In this document: positions 1 to 11,447 of the stretch, piece after piece
How the letters are laid out: each line of letters starts with the position of its first letter
Numbering within the stretch: position 1 is the stretch's first letter
Assembly: GCA_963575645.1 (NCBI GenBank)
Contig: OY754464.1
Coordinates: 26,675,501-26,739,500, forward strand
Origin: Xanthostigma xanthostigma
Lineage: Eukaryota; Arthropoda; Insecta; Raphidioptera; Raphidiidae
Direction of reading: 5' to 3'
DNA: 64,000 nt
Translations under genes and position numbers: made by a program
Notes under the pieces: model-generated
What the model was told of the DNA's origin: nothing
What the model saw: the letters and a program-made list of their open reading frames with translations, nothing else
The model's database searches: none

Positions 1-164
1 GTGTAAATTTTGTTCATTTGTTTTTAAGATCCGTTTTGAAATTTGAGCTTAAGCAAAACACGTCTGCATAGTGTTCCGTTAGCATGCTCCTAATATCTTT
101 GTGTACATCTTTCGTGTTTGATTTATATATGAATATTACGGCACTAAGTATATTAAATTATAAA

Positions 165-425
165 AACTAAAAAACACGTTTTATATCGAACTAAAAAGTA
201 AAAAATATTTTTTTTTAAATAAGCTTAAAACAATAATGAATAAAAAATACTAGTATTATTGTGAAAAAAGCTTGGGGCGCTTTGTTCCACATTTTGGTAC
301 ATCGAGCGCCCCACGCTTTTTTCACAATAATACTAGTATTTTTTATTCATTATTGTTTTAAGCTTATTAAAAAAAATATTTTTTATTTTTAGTTCGATAT
401 AAAGCGTGTTTTTTAGTTTTTTTTT
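165..425. repeat. Foldback (palindromic) MITE-like element
   Basis: Two long inverted arms, about 115 bases each, face each other around a short loop near 285-305. The arms share the AAGCTTAAAACAATAATGAA and ACTAGTATTATTGTG blocks and the GGGGCGC core. The outer ends carry an inverted pair around TATCGAACTAAAAA. There is no coding content. The structure fits a foldback MITE; the target duplication was not resolved. Confidence 0.75.
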
Positions 426-500
426 TAAACTATATTATTTATTTTCCACTTTTTAGTTCGATTTATTGTCAAAAATTTGTCGAAAAAAATTTTTTTTTTT

Positions 501-603
501 CGGCGTGGACGGGATTAGAACCCACGGGCCACGACCCGTGATTCCGAGAGTTGACGTCAGCGGAGACCTGTGCTTTAGACCGCACGGCTAAACTCTGTAG
601 TTA
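501..603 (-). repeat. Degenerate tRNA-Leu-like sequence
   Basis: Read on the minus strand, this contains a D-arm-like segment (GCCGTGCGGTCTAAAGC) resembling that of tRNA-Leu and a T-arm-like segment with GGGTTCTAATCCC. The middle is too long and too poorly paired for a working anticodon arm. It is most likely a tRNA-derived SINE head or an old tRNA pseudogene, not an active tRNA gene. Confidence 0.45.
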
Positions 604-667
604 CAGTGCTGACATATTATACTACTGTAATAAACCACTTGCTGTAGTCCAAAGGAAGGTTACAAAC

Positions 668-679
668 AAACATACATAC

Positions 680-710
<31 letters not shown>

Positions 711-720
711 CATACATACA
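668..720. repeat. (CATA)n microsatellite
   Basis: About twelve near-perfect copies of the tetranucleotide CATA. It lies next to the tRNA-Leu-like sequence and could be part of the same retroelement insertion. Confidence 0.85.
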
Positions 721-1224
721 AACTTACAAGTGAAGTTAATATAAAGCGTGTAATAAAAATCTGTTTAATTTTTAAATACTTTTTCATCTCATCTCCAGAT
801 GGCTTTTTGTTTTTACCTACGATTTTGCTTACGTTGAAGTCATGTTTGACATAAACTTCATGTTAACCGTCACTGAATAAAAATAACTAGTAAAGTTTGA
901 TTATCAAAATTCAAGAACCACTGAACCAATTTGATTTTTAATTGCTTGAGCAACATAGGTTATATCTATATCTACTCCACTGCAAAATGGGGATGAGCAG
1001 TGAGTGAAAATATCGATTTGCACCCGAATGAATCCGAACCAAACAGTTAATTAATTTATATGTAAGCATAGATAATCAAACTTACGCTCGGTTCCTGATA
1101 CGCTTCCCAAGTAAAACTTTTTTTGGCCCGGTAAGGTGTAATTGGTTCTCGAGATTGAAAGTGTAATGAATTTATCACAATGTACGTATACCGTGTGCAA
1201 TAAAAACCGACTGTAGAACATTAA

Positions 1225-1297
1225 GCTAAATTGACGTGGAGGTAGACCACTTGTCTTGTAACCTAAAGGTCGTAGGTTCGATCCCGGCGGTCGGTGT
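1225..1297 (+). repeat. Degenerate tRNA-Thr-like sequence
   Basis: The segment has CTTGTAA where an anticodon loop would read TGT (Thr), followed by GGTCGTAGGTTCGATCCC, a good T-arm. The acceptor and D-arm pairing are poor. The best reading is a tRNA-derived repeat or pseudogene. Confidence 0.4.
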
Positions 1298-1299
1298 TA

Positions 1300-2490
1300 T
1301 TATTATTTTTTCACAATTATACCAGTTTTACTTCTGTACTGTGTAGTGTAAAACATACAGTCTCTTTTTTTATTCGGAAACGTTTAATATATAACGATTC
1401 TGTCAAAAATGGTATCAACATGAACGAAACCGCGGGTAAAGGTTAGTATAGACTATAGATACAGTGTAATTCTAGGATGTAAGTATATAAAAATTTCATT
1501 GAAATTCGTTAAACCGTATACGTGCGAAAAAAGACAAACAACTTTAATTTAAATTAGTTTAGGAATTGTGGCTAGTCTATCGCGTGCTTTGTCTAAGATT
1601 GCACCATGCACAAAATATCAATAATCGTATTATCTTATTTGTGTTTTAAACGGGCTGTCTGCTAACTTGCCATACTCTATCGGTCCACTGACTATGGTAA
1701 AGCCATAGACATAGAGAACTGGACAGTGCCATTCGTACTTAACGATGTATTAAAATTTAAAAGTAACCATAAAAACATCATGACCGCACCGAGTCCGTTC
1801 CGTAGCACTAGCCTTGTTCAATGGATCTCCAACACACGGCCGCATGACGATCGCGTTGCGAGTCCGAATCGGCTAGTTTGTCAATTTTTTTCGCGAGGTC
1901 GATCCGAAAAATGTAAATTAATGTTCTCCAGCTTTCGTAACAGCGAATAATTGGAAATAATAGCTATTGCGGTGAACGATGAAGAAAGGGAAAGAAATAG
2001 ATCAACACGAAATAAATGGATATTCAGTGTTTGAAAAACAGTCCCTGCTGAAGGGAAATTCCGAAAGTTTGTTTTTTGATCTGGTTTATCAATACTTGAA
2101 AGCTAGTGAGGAAGCTGGAGAAAAGATTAAATAGGAAATATACTTTTTGTAAGTTGTCAATTATCCCAAAACAAAGGTTGACGGTATGTTTCACTTCATC
2201 TATTTGCCTTTCCATGTTCATTTTATATAAAATTCTGTTCCTATTCCTATAAAACTCAAAATGTTTGCTCATTGCTGAGAGTTCGTCTCCATCAAAATAT
2301 AAACAAAACTACTCGCGCACGGTGTGGACGCGGCCGCGCTGCGATATTGACGCTCGGGCACGGTGCGTGGATATGGGGACTGGCATATGATTACACGCAT
2401 CGTTTTTCCCCCCTAAGAGTGATATCAAAAGCCTTTAAAATCAAATCAAAATCCCTAAATTGAAATTTTGTAATGTCAAAAATGTATAAT
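1300..2490. other. No gene recognised
   Basis: AT-rich sequence with only short ORFs that match nothing I recognise. A locally GC-richer patch at about 2310-2370 is not supported as an exon. No TIRs or tandem repeats were recognised. Confidence 0.5.
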
Positions 2491-2492
2491 TA

Positions 2493-2991
2493 CAGTGTAA
2501 CCTCTTAATTATAACGTCCTTCGTTATAACGAAAAACTCCCTATAACGTAGAAATCTTTACAGTTTGGTTGGTTTACCTTAAAACCCATACATTAATACT
2601 CTCTTTATAGCGCAACAGCCATTCTCTATTACGAAGAAATATGCTCATATTTAGGCGTCAGCAAATATTTACAGACGTAAAGAGGACGATTCTGAATCAT
2701 CACTAACTATTCAACAAGTACTCGATGCCGCCAAACTTATCGAAAAATTCCTATTGTTTAATGAAGATGATTCCACCACATCTTAAGACATGCATAAGAT
2801 ACTTAATAAAATACTAAACAAATATTGGCATAGCAAAAAACGTCAGGCAAAGTTAACAGATTATATGTGTTTGGAATAAATTAATTAGGTGAAATTTGGT
2901 TATTTTTCTTTCTTCCCTCCATATAACGAAAACTCTTTATATCGAAGAAAATGCTTGGTCCCTTGAGATTCGTTATAAAGAGGTTACACTG
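2493..2991 (+). mobile_element. pogo/Tigger-type DNA transposon remnant
   Basis: Terminal inverted repeats start CAGTGTAACCTCTT at the left and end AAGAGGTTACACTG at the right, and both ends are flanked by TA, as in Tc1/mariner/pogo insertions. Inside, at about 2690-2850 on the plus strand, a broken reading frame resembles the C-terminal tail of Tigger transposases (LIEKFLLFNEDD, then a stop, then DMHKILNKI). The element is an internal-deletion derivative of about 499 bases and cannot encode a transposase. Confidence 0.75.
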
Positions 2992-2999
2992 TATATAAC

Positions 3000-4640
3000 A
3001 TTTATGCCCCTGGTGCTGTACCTTATAGCTTATAAGGTGACATAAATGTCATAGAATTTCAAATATCCTATTTAATTTAACCCCCCCAAACATATTCGAT
3101 TTTTTATCTCTAAATTTTGGAGGAAATCCCCTAAGTTGGCTACACTGATTACCCTATACAATTCACCAACAACACAGCCGTTCTACGTACCGGGGTCGGT
3201 ACGATTATGTGTGTCCCGACCTTAATCTATTATAGTCAACACGCCACATCTCACACTTCTCGACCCGTTTTCGATGAGGCGTGCGCTGTCCAGCTATCTA
3301 TGTCTATGAGTATAGGTACCTCATATTATATTATATTTATTACGTACTGCTCCACCCTCTGCACTCATCCTCCTAAATCCCATCTGTTCTATATTATTAT
3401 AATTATTTCACTTTCATGAATCATCGATGTCGTACATGAAGTACGATAAGTAGGTACCACTTATCACAAAGAATATACATTTTTAAGCGTATTTTAATGT
3501 TAATACTAGCCGATTCCTTAAAACAACTATTATTTTAAATATAGAAAGGTCGTGACAATATTGATTTTAGTATTTTAAATATGTATCTATAAAAAAAAAA
3601 TGTTCTTTAAAAGTGACGTAGTAGTTCATTACAAAGTTTTATTGTTGTAAACAATAGAATTGTAATTTACCTGTTCCATATTTTGTGTGTAAAATTTATC
3701 TCCTTGTTTAAACCATCTTATCAGTATCGATAATGGCTCTTAATAGTTTTTAGGGTTTGGTAGTACCTATTTATACCTCGATTAATCGGGTGCGACGGGA
3801 TCGGAGGCAGGGTTGTAGCTAGAATAAAAATGTTAGGTTGGGCGTAATAAAATTACAGTATGACGCAAGTCTACAAAGCCGGGCTATTACAGCATCTGAA
3901 CCATTTTTAAGGTAGGGCATCAGCATTATCACTCCTTTTGAGCTCAAAGAGCGCGGATATTTGAAACCTGTAGATAATTGAAACATGTTTTCACGTGTTT
4001 ATTTAAAAAAAAGAGGTATATATAGATATAATATTTCACAATTTGTTAAAACAAAGGACTCTCTCACTGCTAGCCTTCGAGTTAACACTACACACAAAAT
4101 CAAAATGCCTATTATAAAACGACTTAGATAAAGTACACCTTATGGGGTTTAAATACAACCGACAAGGACCAAAAATTACACTGGCTGTCACTTGAACGTA
4201 AAAAAATGAAAAACATATGTTCACTACTTATCTTATTTTTGAAATTAGGGTGTCAATTTTGATCTTAAAGACGAAGAATACATTCTAGCTGCGCGACAAC
4301 ACGCATTTTAAAAATATTTAAAAGCTTTTTCCGTAGAACTGACGTGCGACTTGGGTACCAATTTTTTTTTGCTTGTACCGCCTCAAGAGATCAATAATAA
4401 TAATAATTTATTTTTCCTGTTTTGTACATTATAAATGCATAGGATAAGCCAAGTAAATATACACACAGATACCAAGATAAAATACAAAATAAAAATGATC
4501 GGGAGTGTGTAACCTGCGAAAAAATTTCTCTGATTGTGTTGCAACACAACGTTGCACCTCTTTTGTGTTGTGTTGTGTCTCAATGCAATATTCCCTTGCC
4601 TTCAAATTTTCGTCACAACCTCACAACACAACAGAGAAAT
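3000..4640. other. No gene recognised
   Basis: AT-rich sequence with short unconvincing ORFs. A small self-complementary patch of GTTGTGTTGCAACAC type lies at 4535-4580. No exon, tRNA or transposon end could be supported. Confidence 0.45.
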
Positions 4641-4644
4641 GTGC

Positions 4645-5010
4645 AGTATATACTTTTATTCTATACCGAGCATAGGAATAACAATCGAACCATTAGGGTG
4701 CAAAGATATATTTCTACCTTTTTTTTAAGCCGTAAGCATTGGCGTATCTAGGGAGGCAAAACAAGCACGGGGGACCCGGCTTAAGAAATTTCTAATTTGC
4801 CCCCTCCTGGACCCAAAGCTGAGTACGCTCATGTTAACGTCATAGAAAAAGATAAAGTATGCAAGTAGGTACATCAACCAATCCTATCATCGGAGAAATC
4901 AGGGAATTAGATCGAAGAGAGAGACGCAGATATATTTTCGATACGCTTTGTTGCGTTCACTCACCGCACATTGAGTAGAGAGACAATAATTCATATAGTT
5001 AATTAATAGA
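4645..5010. repeat. Dispersed repeat, family A (copy 1)
   Basis: Shares long blocks with 56480-56874, including AAGCACGGGGGACCCGGCTT, AAGAAATTTCTAATTTGCCC and TACATCAACCAATCCTATCA, in the same order and orientation. A shorter related piece (ATCGAACCATTAAGAGTGCG) lies at about 5235-5335. No coding capacity; the class is unknown. Confidence 0.7.
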
Positions 5011-5344
5011 TATATGGTTTGCAGGTTTAAACTTGAAGGTGGGAGAAAAACCCGTTTTAAATATTTTCATAACCTTACGATGTTACATAAGTCAGATTAT
5101 GTATGGTTTCTACTTTCTATTAACAGTTTATCTCCAATATTTTTATTTAATAAAGCATTTTATTGTTTTTTTAATCTTTCCGAAAAACATTCCTTTTCCC
5201 CGTCCCGTTTTGACGTCAAGAAATCATGGTCACCGCTTTTACTATATACCGAACATACAAATAAAATCGCAATCGAACCATTAAGAGTGCGACCATATAC
5301 TTCTGTCTTTTTTTAAGTCATAAGAGCTCATTGGTTCTGATTGG

Positions 5345-6605
5345 CTAACGCCATAGATAAAGACATACGACTTTTGATAAAGAGAGATATACTCAATGCT
5401 AATATACAGTATGTAAACAGGTAAGCTGCACATAGGGAAATTAGCATTGGAAAAAAAATGAATGGATCAGAGTTAGCTGTGACTGCATTAACTGCATATT
5501 TCTATTGCGTTACCATGGTAAACTTGAGGATTTCTATTTTATTTTGACTTTTTATTTTTTTTACAAAAATACAGCAAAAAAAGTAACTCCATCTATTTGG
5601 AAACATTTCATTCAAAAATTTGTCTGGCATGACGTTATGCGCGTTGGTGAATCAGCGACCCAATGTCTTCTGCTACAGCACAAATAGGCGGAAATATTTG
5701 ATCTCGCAACATATTAAATTTAGGTATTTTTGGACATTTAATGTCCCATTAATAAAAAAACTCCGATTGTATTGTAATCATTTGAATTTTTTCTTCGGTA
5801 TGTATACCCTAGGAAAGTATCTTTGACACGCGACCTTCGCACCATCTCGTGTTTGATTTTTCAAAAGTGGTTCACCCAACACTTACAAAACATACGGAAA
5901 CCATATAGTAATAATTATTATATGCATGCAGTCAGCCTACACACATTTTATTCAGTAGAAATCCTATAAAATATACCTATTTCTGCAGTCGTGATTTAGT
6001 TCAGTTTTAACATATTTTGCGGTTGTACCGTTTAGGAAGCGCTGTCACATATGACGTCACGACGAGTACAGGGTTGATGAAACTTCATGAACAAGGAAAA
6101 ACGATGCGTTATTGTTTCTGTTAATTCGGCCTATGTTATCGATTGATGACTATCAGTTGTTTTAAACAATAGGGTGTTTTCATAATTTTTGAAAATCAGC
6201 GCAAAAAACATGTGTAGTCTAGAACAATCCATATAAAAAATACGGCTCCCTCGACCCAGTAGTTACCTTTGGAAACATTTTAGCTGTTTTAACGACTGGT
6301 TTTGATTTGGTGGTTTAAATACGTATGGTTTTGTAGACTTTTTAGGTCCAAGAATCAAACCCAATTCTTCTCACAGTATTTTATAATGTTGTCTTTTACA
6401 GCTTTTTAGCTCGTGAACTATTATGTTCGGTTGCAGGGAGCATCGTCAGAAAATCTGATTTGACAACAACGGCGTAGATATTTTTTTGACGAAGAAGTGT
6501 CAAGCAAAATTTTAATTCTCAAACTATTTTACAAATTTTTTTCAAAATACGCTGTTACAGTCTCGTCTAAATTTTATCTTTTAGTTGGGTATTCGTATTA
6601 ATATT
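5345..6605. other. No gene recognised
   Basis: AT-rich sequence. The short ORFs here have no recognisable domain and no splice context. Nothing further could be supported. Confidence 0.4.
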
Positions 6606-6609
6606 TTCA

Positions 6610-7325
6610 GATTTATTTTGTTTCACCCGGGTGCAAAAGAACGAATGGGGAAGGGAGGGACATGAGTAAGCACATGCATCTTAGTTTACCGAGATGAATG
6701 TTGTGTCCAATTTTTTTGCAGTTTTCGGCAGTTCCCTGCGTTGTTACTTATTTTAAACTCAAACCTCTATTTTTGATGAAAATATTTATATGTATGTGTC
6801 ATCTAGTGTCGAATAGATATAAATGTAAAGAGATGTATACTGAAATCAGAATAAACAACACAACTTAATCGTCCATAGATGGCTCGAACTACCTACTTTC
6901 ACGTTTTGCTAAAAAAATATAATGATAAAAAATCAGTATTTATACTTTTTTTAAGTAATACATTTTTTTAAATCAATAATTACTGTAATTAATAAAATAT
7001 AATAAATATTTAATTGAAAACACTAGGAATTTTTTTTTATATAGGTACCTATAGTTGTAACAGTTTTCAAATGAGCTATTTATTAGATTTATTTGATTTT
7101 AATTAGTCGTAAATAAAATTAAAATAAATTTAAATGTAAGCCTTAGAAGAAAGCAATGTAGAAAATATAAATAAATTAAAAATATATTCGCCCAACGTGG
7201 GGCTTTTACCCACGACCCTGAGATTAAGAGTCGCATACTCTACCGATTGAGCTAGCCGGGCTTGTGAATAAACGACGCTAATATTGAAATATTTAGTTAG
7301 GGCATTTCACCTGAATAGAAGCTTA
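6610..7325 (-). repeat. Dispersed repeat containing a tRNA-Lys-like sequence (copy 1)
   Basis: Shares several blocks with 46333-46715: TTTCACCCGGGTG, TTAGTTTACCGAGATGAATG, the tRNA-like part, and TTTCACCTGAATAGAAGCTT. Homology continues on both sides of the tRNA-like part, so that part sits inside the repeat and is not at its head. The shared layout marks both loci as copies of one dispersed family. Confidence 0.7.
7189..7261 (-). pseudogene. tRNA-Lys(CTT)-like pseudogene within a repeat
   Basis: Minus strand. The acceptor stem GCCCGGC/GTTGGGC pairs completely with G-T wobbles, the D-arm is GCTC/GAGT, and the anticodon loop CTCTTAA gives CTT. The T-stem GTGGG/CCCAC is perfect, but its loop reads TAAAAGC instead of the expected TTCGAGC, which removes the T-loop positions needed for the internal promoter box B and for folding. 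One mismatch is present in the anticodon stem. The second family copy has an intact T loop but a broken anticodon stem. Confidence 0.65.
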
Positions 7326-7549
7326 TGACGGACAAATTTTGAGAGACATTTTGCAACATTTTTCATTGATGCTTCGCTCCTATTGGTCGTAGCGTGATAT
7401 TATGTAGCCTATAGACTTCCTCGATAAATGGGCTATATAACAAAAAATAATTTTTTGCAATTCGAACCAGTATTTTCTGAGATTAGCGCGTTCAACCAAA
7501 CAAACAAACAAACTCTTCTGCAGCTTTATATATTTATACTAATTATTAT

Positions 7550-7605
7550 GGCCCTGGGGAGGTAAGGTAATTACCTCCTGAATCCCCTATATCTACGCCC
7601 TTGCT
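7550..7605 (-). repeat. Transposon-like terminus shared with 61708
   Basis: On the minus strand the sequence begins CAAGGGCGTAGATATAGGGG, almost the same as 61707-61745 on the plus strand. It is probably one end of a dispersed DNA element; the partner end was not found. Confidence 0.4.
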
Positions 7606-7830
7606 TGACAATGACCTCAAATTGTGACCATACGTGTTTCTCCACAAGAAAAGCAATCGATTTTGCTCTAAAAATGGACATGTTATTGTATTTAAACATC
7701 GTTTTTAATACAATTTCCACTTCGAAACAACATTTTTATACACATTAAAAAAAAATTAGCTTGAAAAACGATCTTTTTGTATCTAGTTCCTCATTTGTTT
7801 TTGTGTGAGTATAATCTAATGTTCTACATA

Positions 7831-8729
7831 CAGGGCCGTCTTTAGGTGTGGGCCGATCGGACCCGAGTCCAGGCCCCCCTAGACATTAAGGATCCCCTAC
7901 CATTTAAAATCCCGAAAATATGTAAAAATGAAAATTGAAATTTATTTAATTAGAGTGACCTGTGCGAATTATTCGCACTAAATAGGTATAATAATTATCA
8001 CTTTACAAAATTATTTTTTAAATATGATTGCAGGTATTCAATTCGTTTTTAATTTTGCACACTGCTTATAACGTTCTTCTTTTTGTTGTATTACAATATG
8101 AAGCTTAGATGACAGATCGAAGAAATATTTTACTAAAATTGTCATATAGAGGCATCATGCAGCATTGCTGTGACGTTGTTCAGCGTTGCTCGCTGTTTCA
8201 AAATTAAAGCCGTCAGATAGCAGTATGCAGTGTATTGTGTCTGTTGTATTACAATATGAAGGTCAGATGACAGATCGAAGTGTTGACGTTGTTTCAAAAT
8301 TAAAGCCGTCAGATGGCAGACGTTGTTCAGCGTTGCTGTATTTTAATTAATTTACAAAAACAAAAACAATACTAAATTTTTTAGTTGTCGATGTCAGTAG
8401 AGCAAGCAATTATCTGTAAAATTAATTTATGTGGAGAAATTGCGAGGTTTTTTCTAAAAAGGGAGGCAAACATCTTTAACCTTAGCGTATTAATATATAT
8501 GATAGTAGTTGAAACATTTTATTTGACAAAATAATTTATGTAATTAAAATAATTTAATAATAAGATATAGGTAGTCACCGTAATTATTTTTTTTAATTAA
8601 ATAAGATATAAAAATAAAAATGTATGATCAAAAGAACCTATTAAAAGATTCATGACCCTATACGAATTTCTAAGTGGGCCTCTAAGCTTTTTTCGGCCCA
8701 GGGCCTCGTGTGTTCCAAAGACGGCCCTG
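7831..8729. mobile_element. Non-autonomous hAT-like element
   Basis: Terminal inverted repeats are CAGGGCCGTCTTT (left) and AAAGACGGCCCTG (right). The flanking 8-mers TCTACATA and TTGACATA agree at 6 of 8 positions, consistent with an aged 8-bp hAT target duplication. An internal segment of about 80-100 bases (ATGAAG..CAGATGACAGATCGAAG.. and AAATTAAAGCCGTCAGAT) is duplicated between 8095 and 8340. No transposase remains. Confidence 0.65.
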
Positions 8730-8869
8730 TTGACATACCTGACAGGGAGTTTCACTACATCCCCTGCATGTACGAAGACTGTAATGTGATCACGATTGAA
8801 GGGCGTTGTCAAATGTGATATTTTGTTTTTAGTAATGTTTTTATTGAAGTGAAAACTTCTTTAGCGGCG

Positions 8870-9290
8870 TTGTAATGGGTAAAATATGTTAAACTCGCGT
8901 CAGATCGAAAATTCGTAAGACCTGATCGAAAATGCGTAAGACCTGATCGAAAATGCGTAAGACCTGATCGAAAATTCGTAAGACGAAAACTTTTGTACAC
9001 TTTTTTTTGTAATGGGTAAAAAATGTTAAACTCGCGTCAGATCGAAAATTCGTAAGACCTGATCGAAAATGCGTAAGACCTGATCGAAAATTCGTAAGAC
9101 GAAAACTTTTGTACACTTTTTTTGTAATGGGTAAAAAATGTTAAACTCGCGTCAGGACACGTGGCCTGATCGAAAATTCGTAAGACGAAAACTTTTGTAC
9201 ACTTTTTTTGTAATGGGTAAAAAATGTTAAACTCGCGTCAAGACACGTGACCTGATCGAAAATTCGTAAGACGTTAATATTCAAGTTTTC
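8870..9290. repeat. Two-level tandem repeat (21-bp unit inside a longer unit)
   Basis: A short unit GACCTGATCGAAAATGCGTA is repeated head to tail. The block beginning TTTTGTAATGGGTAAAAAAT and continuing through GTTAAACTCGCGTCA recurs four times, near 8868, 9007, 9121 and 9208, each followed by a different number of short units. The short reading frames across it are only translations of the repeat. Confidence 0.85.
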
Positions 9291-9330
9291 ACTTATGCCG
9301 GCACTCCCGGAGTGCAACCCGTCTTTTTTT

Positions 9331-9364
9331 ATTGTAACACGTATGCTTGATACGTGTTACAATA
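9331..9364. repeat. Short perfect hairpin
   Basis: ATTGTAACACGTAT and ATACGTGTTACAAT flank a 5-base loop. It directly follows the tandem array, so it may be the end of the same repeat unit. Confidence 0.6.
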
Positions 9365-9429
9365 ATGAAATTGACTTATTAAGTTGATGACTCAAACCCA
9401 GACAAAGGTAGGTTTGTTATAAAAAAAAT

Positions 9430-10095
9430 TGGTTGTCTGTAAAGTCGGTTTACGGACGATAGTTTTACGTGATAACGTATTCCGTAATACATAACCTAAA
9501 CCTCCCAAAATTTGGTTTCAATCCGCTTATCCTTGGTGTCGGAATGATAAGAAATGTCAAAAGTGACGTTTGCAACTTACAAAGTATTATGTTCTAATAA
9601 TAATTAGTTATTCCAATACTTAACTTAGAAGGCTTTGCATTTCACAATATACTAATGTCAAAAAATTGAATTAAACATTAGAAATGCAGCTGTTTTCATG
9701 TTAAGACAAGACATACGTTTGCTTCTAATTTCCATGTACGGCAAACAAAGACAACCGACCGCGTCGCGCCATGCATTACACAACATTGCATTTATACAGC
9801 TATTTTTCTATATAAATTTGTATAAAATATTTTTCTATATAAATTTGTATAAAAAAACTGTTTAGGCAAATTCTGTTATACGAAATCTATGTAAAATGTT
9901 CTCCTCTTTCGTTTAAGACTGGTTTCAAACCGATCTGATTTAAATTGAGCGAGAAATTAGCAAAAAGCACGCACAGGGTCAGGCGGAACGTTACGCGTTA
10001 GGAACGTTACGTTACACTTTTTCGAACATGCAGCCGGTGTTTTATCAATTTATAAGATTGGTGATTCATCAATTTATAAGACGTCATCACGTCAA
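9430..10095 (-). mobile_element. Family B element (copy 1), carrying a family C interior
   Basis: Both ends match the three other family B loci (23830, 38619, 43346), here in the opposite orientation. One end reads TCGGTTTACGGACGATAG and ACGTGATAACGTATTCCG; the other reads GCACGCACAGGGTCAGGCGG and ends GACGTCATCACGTCAA. Between the ends, 9504-9955 is a family C repeat that also occurs at 52390-52830. No coding capacity. Confidence 0.7.
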
Positions 10096-10599
10096 AAAAT
10101 AATTTTTCGAACAAAGCCATATGGGGCATCTACAAATAGGTTTCTTCGACTAGAGTAAAAAATATTATTTTATAGTATGTAAATGGACCTAGCATTCCAA
10201 CATCAATATGAGAGAAGCGCTCGTCTTTTTCTAAATACCGATAACATATACGCGCAGTTTTGAACGATATAAAAACGACATTTAATGATGTTTATAAATC
10301 TTATATTGTTGATAACAATATGCTATAGATAGATTTTACTGATAAAACTCCGTGAAAAACACATTCTACACCTAAAGTAAAATGTATTTACTTTAACCGG
10401 TAAAATGAGAGGTTAGGATAATTATTTCGCGATTTCATACATACGTAGCATTGCTTTGACCATCTTTAAATATTCTTAAAAAAACGTGAGCAATTCTAAA
10501 TTCACCAAAAACAGTTCGTTCATAGCAAAATCGCAAAAAAATGTCACTTAATAATACTCATGTGGTCTCCCTGGTAATTTGGCTGCTATAGAGTATAGA

Positions 10600-11131
10600 C
10601 AGTACCGGATTAAGACTCCTTGATGCCCTAAGCATTTCTTGTCTATGAGCCCTCATCTCTAACAGCTGTCTAATTCTAATATTATCTATATTATGTCATG
10701 TTAAGCGTATATTTTTTTTCAAATTGTGAATGTTAAAAGCTTAAAATTGATTGAAAAAAGTTAAAAAGCATAGATTTTAGGGAAAAAATTGAATTTTACA
10801 AACAATGCTCTCATTGAAAATTTGACTGTCTACAAAATCGGTCCTTAGGCATTTTTATATAATTAATTGAAAAAAGTTACAGAACTTTAAACTTGAAAAA
10901 AATCGCTTGCATTTTCCAAAATAAATTATTATTTTTTAACTTCTCTACTTCCTAAGACAGTTTTATATCAGTACATCATATTTTTGAGAAAATGACAAAA
11001 AGAAAAAAAAATTGTTGACATGGTCTGGTGAGGTACCTACTTTTCATTTCTGAGATCTGATTTTTGGTTCCCCCTGAGACGTGATGTCCTAAGCAATTGC
11101 TTACTTTGCTTATAGGTTAATCCCAGCACTG
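10600..11131. mobile_element. Non-autonomous hAT-like element
   Basis: The ends read CAGTACCGGATTAAGAC (left) and GTTAATCCCAGCACTG (right), which are inverted relatives of each other. Flanking 8-mers AGTATAGA and GCTATAGA agree at 6 of 8 positions. Inner subterminal sequences GCCCTAAGCA and TCCTAAGCAATTG also recur. No transposase remains. Confidence 0.55.
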
Positions 11132-11447
11132 GCTATAGATAAACAAACTTGCGACGTTAGCAAAATATGTCGACTAAGAAAAAGGAAAGTTACAAAGTAT
11201 CGGGTGCAAACTGGCTCTGCTCATTACAAATTTGTTTTATTTTATCCATGTCATTGATAACATCAATTACAACTGACTTTAATGTGTCATTTCTGTTAAC
11301 CTATGATTTATCAATTCATTCGATGATCAGTTGTAGTTTGACAACATTGGTATAGATTTGTTTTCACCGAGTTCGTTTAGAATGTGATAAGTTGCAGGCT
11401 GCAAAAAATGTGAGCAAAGCTATACCGTCTCATTTATTTATCTGAGA

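Noticed and set aside
7189-7261. Functional tRNA-Lys gene
   Set aside because: The T loop lacks the conserved TTC, and the sequence is part of a dispersed repeat with a second, differently broken copy.
8870-9290. Direct repeats resembling a CRISPR array
   Set aside because: Units are head-to-tail without unique spacers, and the genomic context is eukaryotic; this is a satellite-like array.
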